Assembly (NCBI RefSeq): GCF_022829515.1 | Contig: NZ_JAKSYL010000288.1 | Location: 1 to 35,142 of the forward strand | DNA: 35,142 nt | Source of the DNA: Methylobacterium sp. J-048 | GTDB taxonomy: Bacteria; Pseudomonadota; Alphaproteobacteria; Rhizobiales; Beijerinckiaceae | Reading direction: 5' to 3' | Part shown: positions 22,926 to 31,235 of the stretch, piece by piece | Layout: each line of letters begins with the position of its first letter | Numbering within the stretch: the stretch's first letter is position 1 | Notes under the pieces: model-generated | What the model was told of the DNA's origin: nothing | Database searches by the model: none | Seen by the model: only the letters and a program-made list of their open reading frames with translations | Translations under genes and position numbers: made by a program

Positions 22926-24365
22926 TCACGCCCCGCCGACGATTTCGGCGGCGTCGAGCGCCTCGCCGAGCCGGCGATCCAGGCCGTAATAGCGGGCCCG
23001 CTCCCAGAATTTCGGCCGGCCGACCCCGGTCGAGCGGTGGCGCCCGATCAGCTTGCCGTTCGCGTCCTCGCCGACGATGTCGTAGAGGAAGATGTCCTGC
23101 GTGGTGATCACGTCGCCCTCCATCCCGAGCACCTCGGTGATGTGGGTGATGCGCCGGGAGCCGTCGCGCAGGCGCATGGCCTGGATCACCACGTCGATCG
23201 AGCCGCAGATCATCTCGCGCAGGGTCTTGGACGGCAGCGTGAAGCCGCCCATCGAGATCATCGACTCGATGCGCGACAGGCATTCGCGCGGGCTGTTGGC
23301 GTGGAGCGTACCCATCGAGCCGTCATGGCCGGTGTTCATCGCCTGGAGCAGGTCGAACGCCTCGGGCCCGCGGACCTCGCCGACGATGATCCGCTCGGGC
23401 CGCATGCGCAGGCAGTTCTTGACCAGGTCGCGCATGGTGACCTGACCCTGGCCTTCCATGTTCGGCGGGCGCGTCTCCAGGCGGACCACGTGGGGCTGCT
23501 GGAGCTGCAATTCGGCCGCGTCCTCGCAGGTGATGACCCGCTCGTCGAGTTCGATGAAGGCGGTGAGGCAGTTCAGCAGGGTGGTCTTGCCCGAGCCGGT
23601 GCCGCCCGAGATGACGACGTTGCAGCGCGACTGGCCGATGATTTTCAGGACCTCGGCGCCTTCCGGGGAGATCGCCCCGAAGCGCACCAGCTGCTCGAGG
23701 GTGAGCTTGTCCTTCTTGAACTTACGGATCGTGAGCGCCGGCCCGTCGATCGCCAGCGGCGGCGCGATCACGTTGACGCGGGATCCGTCCGGCAGGCGCG
23801 CGTCGCAGATCGGCGAGGCATCATCGACCCGCCGCCCGACCTGGCTGACGATCCGCTGGCAGATGTTCATCAGCTGCTGGTTGTCGCGGAACCGGACATT
23901 GGTCAGCTGGATCTTGCCGTCGACCTCGATGAAGGTCCGGTTGGCACCGTTGACCATGATGTCGGCGATGTCGTCGCGGGCCAGCAGTGGCTCCAGCGGG
24001 CCGTAGCCGAGCACGTCGTTGCAGATGTCGTCGAGCAACTCCTCCTGCTCGGCGATCGACAGGACGATGTTCTTGAGCCCGATGATCTCCGTGACGATGT
24101 CGCGGATCTCCTCCCGGGCGGTCTCGGCGTCGAGGCGGGCGAGCTGCGTGAGGTCGATCGCCTCGATCAGGGCGCCGAAGATCAGGCTCTTGGTCCGGTA
24201 GTAATCCTCGGAGCGCAGGTTCTCGACCACCACCGGGGCGGCGGGCTTGGGCGGCGGCTTGGGTGCTGGGGCGGCGTCGCGCAGCACCGGCGCGGCCGGC
24301 ACCGCCGCCGGCGGCTGCGGCGTGGGCGCGGTCGGGGCGGCTCCGGTCTGTCGCCTACCGAACAT
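22926..24365 (-). CDS. cpaF: Tad pilus assembly ATPase CpaF/TadA
   Basis: Hexameric secretion ATPase that drives pilus extension and retraction. The protein has 479 residues. A Pro/Ala-rich N-terminus (about 10-45) probably acts as a flexible tether. The N-terminal domain includes GYGPLEPLLARDDIADIMVN. Walker A is GGTGSGKT at 254-261. An Asp box (ERVITCEDAAELQL), Walker B (PERIIVGEVRGPEAFDLL) and a His box (NTGHDGSMGTLHANS) follow. All catalytic motifs are intact. It is fifth in the cpaB-C-D-E-F-tadB-C order. Confidence 0.96.
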   Translation of the reverse strand: MFGRRQTGAAPTAPTPQPPAAVPAAPVLRDAAPAPKPPPKPAAPVVVENLRSEDYYRTKSLIFGALIEAIDLTQLARLDAETAREEIRDIVTEIIGLKNIVLSIAEQEELLDDICNDVLGYGPLEPLLARDDIADIMVNGANRTFIEVDGKIQLTNVRFRDNQQLMNICQRIVSQVGRRVDDASPICDARLPDGSRVNVIAPPLAIDGPALTIRKFKKDKLTLEQLVRFGAISPEGAEVLKIIGQSRCNVVISGGTGSGKTTLLNCLTAFIELDERVITCEDAAELQLQQPHVVRLETRPPNMEGQGQVTMRDLVKNCLRMRPERIIVGEVRGPEAFDLLQAMNTGHDGSMGTLHANSPRECLSRIESMISMGGFTLPSKTLREMICGSIDVVIQAMRLRDGSRRITHITEVLGMEGDVITTQDIFLYDIVGEDANGKLIGRHRSTGVGRPKFWERARYYGLDRRLGEALDAAEIVGGA

Positions 24366-24419
24366 GGGTCAGATCCAAGGCGCCTGCATCAGGCATCGTC
24401 CCGGCGAAGGTGTTGCGCA

Positions 24420-25664
24420 TCACGAGGCCTTGCGGCCAGCGAGCTTGGCCAGCAGCGGCTCCAGCAGGCTCGACCGGCTGCGCCGGGTCTCCGGGCGCCC
24501 GAGGGTGACTGCGGCGAGGTCGTTGAACAACTCCGCCACCTTCGAGCCGGCCTGGATCTCGGCGATCATCTGGCCATTGTTGGCGGCGGTGCCGAACAGG
24601 GTCGGCTCGAACGGGATCGTGGCGGCGATCGGCGCGTCCAGGGCCTTGGCGAACTCGGCGGCACCGATCTCCGGCCGCTTAGGCATGCCGACGCCGTTGA
24701 GCAGGATCCGGGGCGGCTGGTCGTTCGGGCGGCCGTGCTTGAGCGCCCCGAGCAGGTTCTTGGCGTTGCGCAGGCAGGCGAGGTCGGGCCCGGCGACGAT
24801 CAGAATCTCGTCGGCCGCCGTCAGCACGCGCTTCGACCACGCGTTCCATTGGTGGGGGATGTCGAGGACCACGCAGGGCACGCTGGCGCGCAGGTACTCG
24901 ATCAGGGAATCGAAGGCCGGCTCCGACAGGTCGATGGTCCGGTCGAGGCTCGCCGGGGCCGAGAGCAGGCTCAGGTTGTCGCTGCATTTCGACAGCAGCC
25001 GCTCGACCAGGGCCGAATCCAGGCGCTCGGGGGCGAACACCGCCTCGGCGATGCCCTGCGGCGGGTCTTGGTTGAAATTGAGCGAGGCGGTGCCGAAGGC
25101 GATGTCGAGGTCGGCGATCACCGTCTGAACGCTCTGGTTCCGGGCGATCGACCAAGCGAAGTTGTGCGCTACCGTCGAGGCGCCGATGCCGCCCTTGACC
25201 CCGTAGACCGCGATCGTGCGCCCCACCGGCTTGACGCCGGGCGCCGTGAACAGGTCGGAGATCGCCGCGATCAGGGTCAGCGGCTCGACCGGCGCCATCA
25301 GGTAGTCGGAGACGCCGCGCTGGATCAGCTGCCGGTACAGGGTGACGTCGTTGACGTGGCCGATCACCAGAACGCGGGTGCCCGCATCGCAGACCTCGGC
25401 CAGGGCATCCAGGCATTCCACGGGCTTCGAGCGGACGCCCTGCGTCTCGATGACGATGACGTTGGGCGTGGGCGCGTGCCGGTAGGCCTCGATCGCCGCG
25501 GCACCACCACCCATCCGGACTTTGATCTGCGCCTTCTGCATGCGTCGGTCGAGGGCCGCGCCCTCGATCATCGCGGCGGTCTCGCCGGTCTCGCAGAACG
25601 CCTGGATCGTGATCCGGGGCACCGGGGCGATCGTGCGCTCGGATGTCTCGGACGAATCCGCCAT
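24420..25664 (-). CDS. cpaE: Tad pilus localisation ATPase CpaE/TadZ
   Basis: A MinD/ParA-like protein that positions the Tad apparatus, usually at a pole. The protein has 414 residues. An N-terminal receiver-like domain (VIVIETQG, GTRVLVIGHVNDVTLYRQL, GVSDYLMAPVEP) is followed by an atypical deviant Walker A, KGGIGAST at 157-164. The switch region TVIADLDIAFGTASLNF and the PCVVLDIPHQWNAW segment follow. The receiver domain appears not to keep a full acidic pocket, as is usual in this family. It sits between cpaD and cpaF. Confidence 0.94.
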   Translation of the reverse strand: MADSSETSERTIAPVPRITIQAFCETGETAAMIEGAALDRRMQKAQIKVRMGGGAAAIEAYRHAPTPNVIVIETQGVRSKPVECLDALAEVCDAGTRVLVIGHVNDVTLYRQLIQRGVSDYLMAPVEPLTLIAAISDLFTAPGVKPVGRTIAVYGVKGGIGASTVAHNFAWSIARNQSVQTVIADLDIAFGTASLNFNQDPPQGIAEAVFAPERLDSALVERLLSKCSDNLSLLSAPASLDRTIDLSEPAFDSLIEYLRASVPCVVLDIPHQWNAWSKRVLTAADEILIVAGPDLACLRNAKNLLGALKHGRPNDQPPRILLNGVGMPKRPEIGAAEFAKALDAPIAATIPFEPTLFGTAANNGQMIAEIQAGSKVAELFNDLAAVTLGRPETRRSRSSLLEPLLAKLAGRKAS

Positions 25665-25732
25665 GACGGGACTTTCGGGTTCGTGGTCGAGTCGCGGCTT
25701 CGGTGACGGCGTGAGAGATTGCACCGTCCGTC

Positions 25733-26491
25733 CTAGTTGCTGACCTGGGACTTGACGGCGTTCGTCCCATCTTGCCGCCATGTGGTTGACGGATCCTTGC
25801 CGTCCCGCAACTGGCCGATGTCTCGGACGCGCTTGACCGTGTCGATCCGGCCCTCGGGCCGGCCACGCACCAGATCGATCGGGTCGGCCACCTGGGCGGC
25901 CAGGGTCGCCTGGGTGGCGCAGCCGAGATTCCAGCTCGGGCGGTTGCTGTAATCGGCGGCGAAGTTCGAGGTGCCGAGGTCCTGGGGCCACAGCCCGCAC
26001 TGGTCGGCGACCTTCGCCTGCATGCGCTGGAAGCTCAGCCGGATCGGCGCGGCTAGGCCCGGCGCCGCGACCGGATAGGGCGACTGGAAGATCTCGCGGG
26101 CGCCGACGCCGTCCTCACTGCCGCGCCGGAGCAGGGTTGAGGCCGTGCGTGCGATGGAATCGGCCTGGGCCGGCGGCAGGCCCTGGGGCACCTCCATGAG
26201 GATGCCGCCGCGGCCGTAGCGGCGGTATTCCAGCATGAACGCGTCGATGTCGCCGGCCTGGCGCGGGTCGAGATGGCCGGGTCCGGTGGCGAACACGTCG
26301 AGGCTGCGCGTGCCGTCGGCCAGCACGATCGGGTGCCGCGCGCGGTAATCCGACAGGTCGATCCCGCCGGTGGTGGCGGGCTCGCCCTTGCAGGAGGCAA
26401 CCAGCAGGCCGAGCGCGCAGGCGGCCAGCAGGCTGCCCGGGCGGCGCGGGGCCGTGAAGCGGGACGGGGCGGCGGAATGGCGTCGGGTCAT
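25733..26491 (-). CDS. cpaD: Tad pilus lipoprotein CpaD
   Basis: A 252-residue outer-membrane-associated lipoprotein that helps the CpaC secretin assemble. The N-terminus has a basic region, a hydrophobic stretch (LLAACALGLLVASCKG) and the lipobox LVASC. The body shows the CpaD features DYRARHPIVLADGTRSLDVF, split here at DYRARHPIVL, then CGLWPQDLG and a conserved C-terminal GCATQATLAAQVADPIDLVR with NFAADYSNRPSWNLGC before it, each given only in part. It lies 24 bases after cpaC. Confidence 0.94.
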   Translation of the reverse strand: MTRRHSAAPSRFTAPRRPGSLLAACALGLLVASCKGEPATTGGIDLSDYRARHPIVLADGTRSLDVFATGPGHLDPRQAGDIDAFMLEYRRYGRGGILMEVPQGLPPAQADSIARTASTLLRRGSEDGVGAREIFQSPYPVAAPGLAAPIRLSFQRMQAKVADQCGLWPQDLGTSNFAADYSNRPSWNLGCATQATLAAQVADPIDLVRGRPEGRIDTVKRVRDIGQLRDGKDPSTTWRQDGTNAVKSQVSN

Positions 26492-26515
26492 GGGTCCGAT
26501 CCTGGAAGCGGGGCG

Positions 26516-28060
26516 CTACTCGACGATGAAGCCGACGCGGCCGCGATAGGTACGCCCGAGCGGGGCGGCGCCGACCTTGCCGTAGAGCCGGTTGACCTGC
26601 CCGAGCAGCACCGCCTGCCCGTCGGTGGCGTCGACGAAGTTGTCGTCGGGCCGGGTCACCTGCTTGGGCTCCATCGCCCGGGCGATGTAGGGGGTGCACA
26701 TGATCATCAGCTCGGTCTCCATGCGCTGGTAGTCCCGGGACCGGAACAGCGCGCCGAGGATCGGCAGGTTGATCAGGCCGGGCAGGCCGGAGATCGCCTG
26801 CTTGTTCACCTGCTGGATCAGGCCGGCGGTCATCATCACGCCGCCCGAGGGCAGCTCGACGGTGGTCTCGGAGCGGCGCACCCGCGTGCCGGGCACGGCC
26901 ACCGTGTTGTTGCCGACCGTGTAGTTGAAGCTCTGCTGCGGATCGATCTCGGTCACGTCCGTGGCCACGCGGATCGAGATCCGGTTGTCGGCCAGAACCA
27001 CGGGCGTGAAGGAGAGCGAGACGCCGTAGGGCTTGAAGGTGATGCCGGGCGTGCAGATGCCGCCGACCACGCAGGACGCCGAGGACGGAACCGGGAATTC
27101 ACCGCCGGCCAGAAACTTCGCGGCTTCGCCAGAGATCGCGGTCAGCGTCGGCTCGGCCAGGATGCGCGATACGCCTGCCTGTTCGAAGGCCTTCAGCGTC
27201 GCCTGCAGCGAGAAGCCGGCTCCCTTTATCGAGGCCTGGAGCTGGTTGCCCGAGGGCGTGCTGCCGCCGGTGATCGGGAAGGGCAGGGTGTTGTTGAGAG
27301 CCGGCGAGGTCACGAGTCCGGTGACCGCGTCTGTCGCCGTGCTGACCGGGTTCAGCGCCGACCAGTTGCCGGTCATGTTGATCCCGAACTGCTTCAGGAC
27401 GTTGCGGGACACCTCGACCACGGTGACGCGGAGCATCACCTGATCCTTGTTGCGGATCGTGAGGTTGTTGATCACCGCGCCGCGCGCGCCAGCCGAGACG
27501 CCGCCGCTCGGCGCACCCGTGGCGGCCGCGCCGCCGCCCAGGCCCACGAAGGCGTTGGCGATGTCGATCGCCTGCTGGGCGTCGGAGGACGAATTCACCG
27601 AGCCCGACAGCAGCACCGAGGCGCCCGACGAGCGCACGTCGAAGCGTCCGCCCGGGATGCTCTGGCCGAGCAATTCGCGCAGCGTCCCGAGGTTGAGGTC
27701 CCGGGCCACGGTCACGTCGAGGGCGGCGATCTGGCGGCCCTCGGCATCCATGATGAAGATCGAGGTGGCGCCATCGGCCATGCCGATCACGAACACTTTT
27801 CGGGTCGAGCGGACCACCGCGTTGGCCACGGCCGGGTTGGCGACGAACACCTCCTTGGCGTCCCGGGGCAGGTCGACGATCACCGAGCGGCCCGCCGTCA
27901 ATTCGACCCGGCGGGACGAGGCGGCCTCCGCGGAGCCCACCGTCAGCACCGGCGCGGGGCCGAGAGTCGGGCGCTCCTGCGCGAAGGCGGGTCCCGCGGC
28001 CACCAGGGCGAGCAGCGCGAGGACGCGCGCGGGACGAAGGAGAATCGGCAGGTCGATCAT
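26516..28060 (-). CDS. cpaC: Tad pilus outer-membrane secretin CpaC/RcpA
   Basis: Forms the outer-membrane channel through which the pilus passes. The protein has 514 residues. A signal peptide (ARVLALLALVAAGPAFA) precedes a pilus N-terminal domain (RSVIVDLPRDAKEVFVANP). A BON-like domain (SGASVLLSGSVNSSSDAQ) follows, then the secretin core with RVTVVEVSRNVLKQFGIN, EPTLTAISGEAAKFLAGGEF (partly given) and PGLINLPILGALFRSR. A C173-like pair (SCVVGGIC) may form a disulfide. It starts at an ATG 5 bases after the cpaB stop. Confidence 0.95.
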   Translation of the reverse strand: MIDLPILLRPARVLALLALVAAGPAFAQERPTLGPAPVLTVGSAEAASSRRVELTAGRSVIVDLPRDAKEVFVANPAVANAVVRSTRKVFVIGMADGATSIFIMDAEGRQIAALDVTVARDLNLGTLRELLGQSIPGGRFDVRSSGASVLLSGSVNSSSDAQQAIDIANAFVGLGGGAAATGAPSGGVSAGARGAVINNLTIRNKDQVMLRVTVVEVSRNVLKQFGINMTGNWSALNPVSTATDAVTGLVTSPALNNTLPFPITGGSTPSGNQLQASIKGAGFSLQATLKAFEQAGVSRILAEPTLTAISGEAAKFLAGGEFPVPSSASCVVGGICTPGITFKPYGVSLSFTPVVLADNRISIRVATDVTEIDPQQSFNYTVGNNTVAVPGTRVRRSETTVELPSGGVMMTAGLIQQVNKQAISGLPGLINLPILGALFRSRDYQRMETELMIMCTPYIARAMEPKQVTRPDDNFVDATDGQAVLLGQVNRLYGKVGAAPLGRTYRGRVGFIVE

Positions 28061-28065
28061 GGGGA

Positions 28066-28872
28066 TCACGGCGTCTGCTGCCGCGCGACGCCGAAGCGCA
28101 CGACGGTCAATCCGGGTTCGGGCGTCTGCGCCATCGCGGACTCGACCGGCTCGGCCGCCCGGCCTGCATCCGCGAGGCTGCGCAGCGCGAGCGAGAGCGA
28201 GCCGACCTTCTGGGCGAGCGTCAGGGTCTCCGCCTGCGCGGGCGTGACCGCCAGCGTGGCGGTCTCGCCGGTGACGACGTTGGTGCCGTTCTTCTCCTGG
28301 ATCAGCTGACCGATCGCCAGGACGCGGATATCGGTCAGGATGGTCTGGGAGAGCTGCACCTCGCTGTTGTTGGCGCGCGAGTTGGCATCGTCGCGGAAGG
28401 TGCGGATCACGTCGACCCGGTCGTTGGGCAGGATGAAGCCGCCGGCGGAGTTGGAGCCGCGGCTGTCGATGACGATGGCGACGGCGCGCATCCCGGACGG
28501 CAGGATCGCGGCCATGAACCCGCTCTCGGGCCGGACCAGCTTCTGCGCCCGGATTGGTTCGCCCGCGAGGAAGCCCGAGCGCACGGAGGCGCCGACCGTC
28601 TCGTCCAGCGCCTTCGCGTTGTCCTTGCGGCTGATGTAGCCCGCCGTCATGGCGCCGTCCGGCCAGGGCTGCCAGCGCAGGTCCGCAGCCCGCAGCACCT
28701 GTCCCATCGGCATGTCGGCGGCGGCCACCAGCACCTCGGTCATCGGCGGCGGCGGCAGCTCGGCCTTCGGGGCCGGCGGCGGCGGAGGTGGGTCGCCGCC
28801 GCTCATCAGGAACGCCGCACCACTGCCCGCCGCGAGGGCGATGCCGAGGACGACGAGACGGGCTGAATTCAT
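28066..28872 (-). CDS. cpaB: Tad pilus assembly protein CpaB/RcpC
   Basis: A periplasmic SAF-domain protein that stabilises the secretin. The protein has 268 residues. One N-terminal membrane anchor (LVVLGIALAAGSGAAFLMSG) and a Pro-rich linker (GDPPPPPPAPKAELPPPP) lead to a SAF domain (VAAADMPMGQVLRAADLRW). A central region with AVAIVIDSRGSNSAGGFILP, split here at AVAIVIDSRG, and NDRVDVIRTF follows. It is the first gene of the visible cluster. The ATG at 28872 fits the usual start; another lies five codons upstream. No flp pilin or cpaA gene precedes it. Confidence 0.94.
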   Translation of the reverse strand: MNSARLVVLGIALAAGSGAAFLMSGGDPPPPPPAPKAELPPPPMTEVLVAAADMPMGQVLRAADLRWQPWPDGAMTAGYISRKDNAKALDETVGASVRSGFLAGEPIRAQKLVRPESGFMAAILPSGMRAVAIVIDSRGSNSAGGFILPNDRVDVIRTFRDDANSRANNSEVQLSQTILTDIRVLAIGQLIQEKNGTNVVTGETATLAVTPAQAETLTLAQKVGSLSLALRSLADAGRAAEPVESAMAQTPEPGLTVVRFGVARQQTP

Positions 28873-29144
28873 CGCATCGCCACGCACCAGGAACGGCCGA
28901 ATTGCCGTTCATCACCGGACCCTGCGCGGCCATTCGTGTAATTATGGTTAAGGTATTATAACCTCGGCGGTTGGATACGGTCCGGAAACGGGGCGGTCGC
29001 CGGGGGCGTCACAACACGCACGATCTCTCAATCCCCGTTCAATCGCGGCCGTGGCGCGGTCTGCGCCGGTGCAATAGTCTGATCGTGAACCCGCCTCAGA
29101 ATCGGGTGCTCGGATCATCCGGGCAAAACATGCCGGGGGGTGAC
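28873..29144. promoter_or_regulatory. Divergent promoter region, cpa cluster / binding-protein gene
   Basis: These 272 bases contain no pilin gene. The AT-rich palindrome GGTTA...TAACC (28946-28963) stands out. On the minus strand it holds a perfect TATAAT (28955-28960), about 83 bases upstream of cpaB, followed by TTAACC. TTAACC is a CtrA half-site, but the spacing to a second TTAA-like block (TTAT) is 6 rather than 7 bases. There is no good -35 hexamer. Confidence 0.45.
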
Positions 29145-30383
29145 ATGATCAGGACATTTGGCGGCGCCGTGCTGGCCACCGCCCTGGCGGGCGCGGCTTT
29201 GGGCTCCGGCCCGGCAGCAGCCCAGGGTGCCGCGGCCGGCGCCTTCTCCGGCAACGCCGTGCGCATCGGCGTGCTCAACGACCAATCCGGCCTCTACGCC
29301 CAGTTCGGCGGCCAGGGCTCCGTGGAAGCCGCCCGGATGGCGGTGGAGGATTTCGGCGGCAAGGTCGATGGCGTGCCGATCGAGATCCTCGCAGCCGACC
29401 ATCAGAACAAGCCCGACATCGCCTCGGGCATCGCCCGGCAATGGTACGACCGCGACGGCGTCGACGCGATCATGGAATTGACCACCTCGTCGGTGGCCCT
29501 GGCCGTCCAGGGCCTGTCCCGTGAGAAGAAGAAGATCACGATCACCACCGGGGCGGCCTCCAGCGACCTCACCGGCAAGGCCTGCACGCCCTACGGCTAT
29601 CATTGGGCCTACGATACCCGGGCGCTGGCGGTCGGCACCGGCGGCGCGCTGACCCGGGCCGGCGGCGACACCTGGTTCTTCCTCACCGCCGACTACGCCT
29701 TCGGCTCGGCGCTCGAAGCCGACACCAGCCGGGTCGTCCTCGCCAACAACGGCAAGGTGCTGGGCAGCGTCCGGCACCCGCTCTCGAACCAGGACTTCTC
29801 CTCGTTCCTGCTACAGGCGCAGGGCTCGAAGGCCAAGGTCATCGGGCTCGCCAATGCCGGGCTGGATACCTCCAACGCGATCAAGCAGGCGGCCGAGTAC
29901 GGCATCGTCGAGGGCGGTCAGAAGCTCGCGGCCCTGCTGTTCACCCTCTCGGAGGTGGAGGGGCTCGGCCTCAAGGTCGCGCAGGGCCTGACGCTGACCG
30001 AGGGCTGGTACTGGGACGCCAACGACGAGACCCGGGCCTTCGGCCAGCGCTATAGGAAGCGCACCGGCCGGATGCCGAACATGATCCAGGCCGGCACCTA
30101 CTCGGCGGTCCTGTCCTACCTGAAGGCCGTGAAGGCGGCGGGCACCGACGAGACCGATGCGGTCAACGCCAAGCTCAAGGCGCTGCCGGTGGACGACGTC
30201 TTCGCCCATGGCGGCACGGTGCAGCCGAACGGCCGCATGGTGCACGACATGTACCTGTTCGAGGTCAAGAAGCCGGCCGAGTCGAAGGGCGAGTGGGACC
30301 TGTACCGGCAGCTCGCGACCATCCCGGGCAAGGAAGCCTACGCATCGCCGGCCGAGAGCGGCTGCCCGCTGACGGCGAAATAG
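29145..30383 (+). CDS. Periplasmic binding protein of a branched-chain amino acid/amide-type ABC transporter, orphan
   Basis: A type I periplasmic binding protein (Peripla_BP_6) of 412 residues. A strong GGGGGG ribosome site precedes the ATG at 29145, and the signal peptide ends near GPAAAQG. The mature protein starts VRIGVLNDQSGLYAQFGGQG, given in part as VRIGVLNDQSGLYAQ, then EAARMAVEDFGGKVDG. DHQNKPDIASGIARQWYD, VDAIMELTTSSVALAV and FFLTADYAFGSALEADTSRV follow, all typical of the family. It has no permease or ATPase genes beside it, so it must work with a transporter encoded elsewhere or act as a sensor. The ligand is unknown. Confidence 0.92.
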   Translation: MIRTFGGAVLATALAGAALGSGPAAAQGAAAGAFSGNAVRIGVLNDQSGLYAQFGGQGSVEAARMAVEDFGGKVDGVPIEILAADHQNKPDIASGIARQWYDRDGVDAIMELTTSSVALAVQGLSREKKKITITTGAASSDLTGKACTPYGYHWAYDTRALAVGTGGALTRAGGDTWFFLTADYAFGSALEADTSRVVLANNGKVLGSVRHPLSNQDFSSFLLQAQGSKAKVIGLANAGLDTSNAIKQAAEYGIVEGGQKLAALLFTLSEVEGLGLKVAQGLTLTEGWYWDANDETRAFGQRYRKRTGRMPNMIQAGTYSAVLSYLKAVKAAGTDETDAVNAKLKALPVDDVFAHGGTVQPNGRMVHDMYLFEVKKPAESKGEWDLYRQLATIPGKEAYASPAESGCPLTAK

Positions 30384-30485
30384 GGCGGCTGCCCGGGTGT
30401 CCCGAGCTTCGGGGCATTCGGGTCGAAGGCATTCCAATTGGCAAGGTGAAACTTCGCCACTCTGGCACGCTTACTGTGGTCGTCA

Positions 30486-30579
30486 CCGTCATTGCGAGCG
30501 CAGCGAAGCAACCCAGTGTTGCGCGCGATCCCGGACCCTGGCGTATCCCTGGGTCGCTTCGCTGCGCTCGCGATGACGG
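30486..30579. repeat. Long imperfect hairpin repeat
   Basis: Two 31-base arms, 30486-30516 and 30549-30579, are inverted repeats with 29 of 31 positions matching; both mismatches would be G-U pairs in RNA. The core is GCGAGCGCAGCGAAGC. The spacer is 32 bases. Elements with this core are scattered through many alphaproteobacterial genomes and resemble REP/MITE-like palindromes. It sits between a plus-strand and a minus-strand gene that converge. Confidence 0.8.
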
Positions 30580-30618
30580 CTAAGATCTGACGGTCGAGCG
30601 ATGCGATCGGAAACCAGA

Positions 30619-30900
30619 TTAGCCGAACACCTCATTGTGCGACCCGAGCCGGGCCAGGCGAAGCGTTGTCGAGTCGGGTTTCCGATAGATCAGCACGAGA
30701 TCCGGCTTGACGTGACAGTCGCGATAGCCGGCCCAGGTGCCGCTCAGCGCGTGATCCCGAAGGCGCGCTTCCAGCGGATCGTCGCCGGCGAGGGCTCGGA
30801 GGATCGGCATCAGATCCCGATCGAGGGTGGCGGCGTGGCGTCCCTTCGCTTCGCGCTTGTAGTCCCGCTTGAATTGCGCGGAACGCTCAATCGTCCGCAT
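30619..30900 (-). CDS. yafQ: YafQ-family mRNA interferase toxin
   Basis: A ribosome-dependent endoribonuclease of the RelE superfamily, 93 residues. The pattern matches YafQ: IERSAQFKRDYKRE at the start, LSGTWAGYRDCHVKPDLVLI in the core (partly given), and LGSHNEVFG at the end. Residues H50, H63, D67 and H88 correspond to the catalytic set of Escherichia coli YafQ (H50, H63, D67, H87), so the toxin looks active. It overlaps the antitoxin gene by 14 bases and is the second gene of the pair. Confidence 0.93.
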   Translation of the reverse strand: MRTIERSAQFKRDYKREAKGRHAATLDRDLMPILRALAGDDPLEARLRDHALSGTWAGYRDCHVKPDLVLIYRKPDSTTLRLARLGSHNEVFG

Positions 30901-31150
30901 TCAGGTCGGCCATCAGCGCATCGACATCGGCGAACCGCTTGCCCTTGCCGGCCTCCAGCTCGGCGATGGCCGTTTGCGTCGCCGCGTTCGGGACCTTCAC
31001 GGCGAACGGCAGGCATTGCTCGTCCGCGATCCGCACCATCAACAGCCGGATCGCGTCCGAAACCGAGAGCCCCATCGCGTCCAACGCCTTCGTCGCACGC
31101 TCCTTCGTGGCGAGGTCGATGCGCGCGCGAACGACCGTATCTGCGGGCAT
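30887..31150 (-). CDS. dinJ: DinJ/RelB-family antitoxin
   Basis: An 87-residue ribbon-helix-helix antitoxin. The N-terminal part (TVVRARIDLATKERATKAL, then GLSVSDAIRLLMVRI) is the DNA-binding dimer. The C-terminal helix (ELEAGKGKRFADVDALMADL) should wrap YafQ. AGGAG lies 9 bases before the ATG at 31150. It would neutralise YafQ and repress its own promoter through the palindrome at 31177-31188. Confidence 0.92.
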   Translation of the reverse strand: MPADTVVRARIDLATKERATKALDAMGLSVSDAIRLLMVRIADEQCLPFAVKVPNAATQTAIAELEAGKGKRFADVDALMADLNADD

Positions 31151-31176
31151 GATGGTCGGCTCCTGGTGTGGGCCGA

Positions 31177-31188
31177 ATGTAGCTACAT
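31177..31188. promoter_or_regulatory. Perfect 12-bp palindrome, probable DinJ-YafQ operator
   Basis: ATGTAGCTACAT is a perfect palindrome 27 bases upstream of the dinJ start, in an 85-base intergenic gap. Ribbon-helix-helix antitoxins bind such short palindromes over their own promoter. Confidence 0.6.
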
Positions 31189-31235
31189 CGCGCGCCGATT
31201 GCCAGCCTGTCGTACCCGCCGGATCCCGGTCGGGC

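Noticed and set aside
22911..25706. A 931-codon open frame on the plus strand opposite tadB, cpaF and cpaE
   Set aside because: It is antisense to three well-conserved genes and its composition (Asp/Arg/Gly/His rich) is what high-GC codon bias produces on the opposite strand. It has no recognisable domain.
26273..28309. A 678-codon plus-strand frame opposite cpaC
   Set aside because: A shadow of the secretin gene, with low-complexity Gly/Arg/His content.
30395..30415. CCCGA/TCGGG mini-hairpin after the binding-protein gene, considered as a terminator
   Set aside because: The stem is short and no U-tract follows; the long hairpin repeat at 30486 is a better candidate for ending the transcript.
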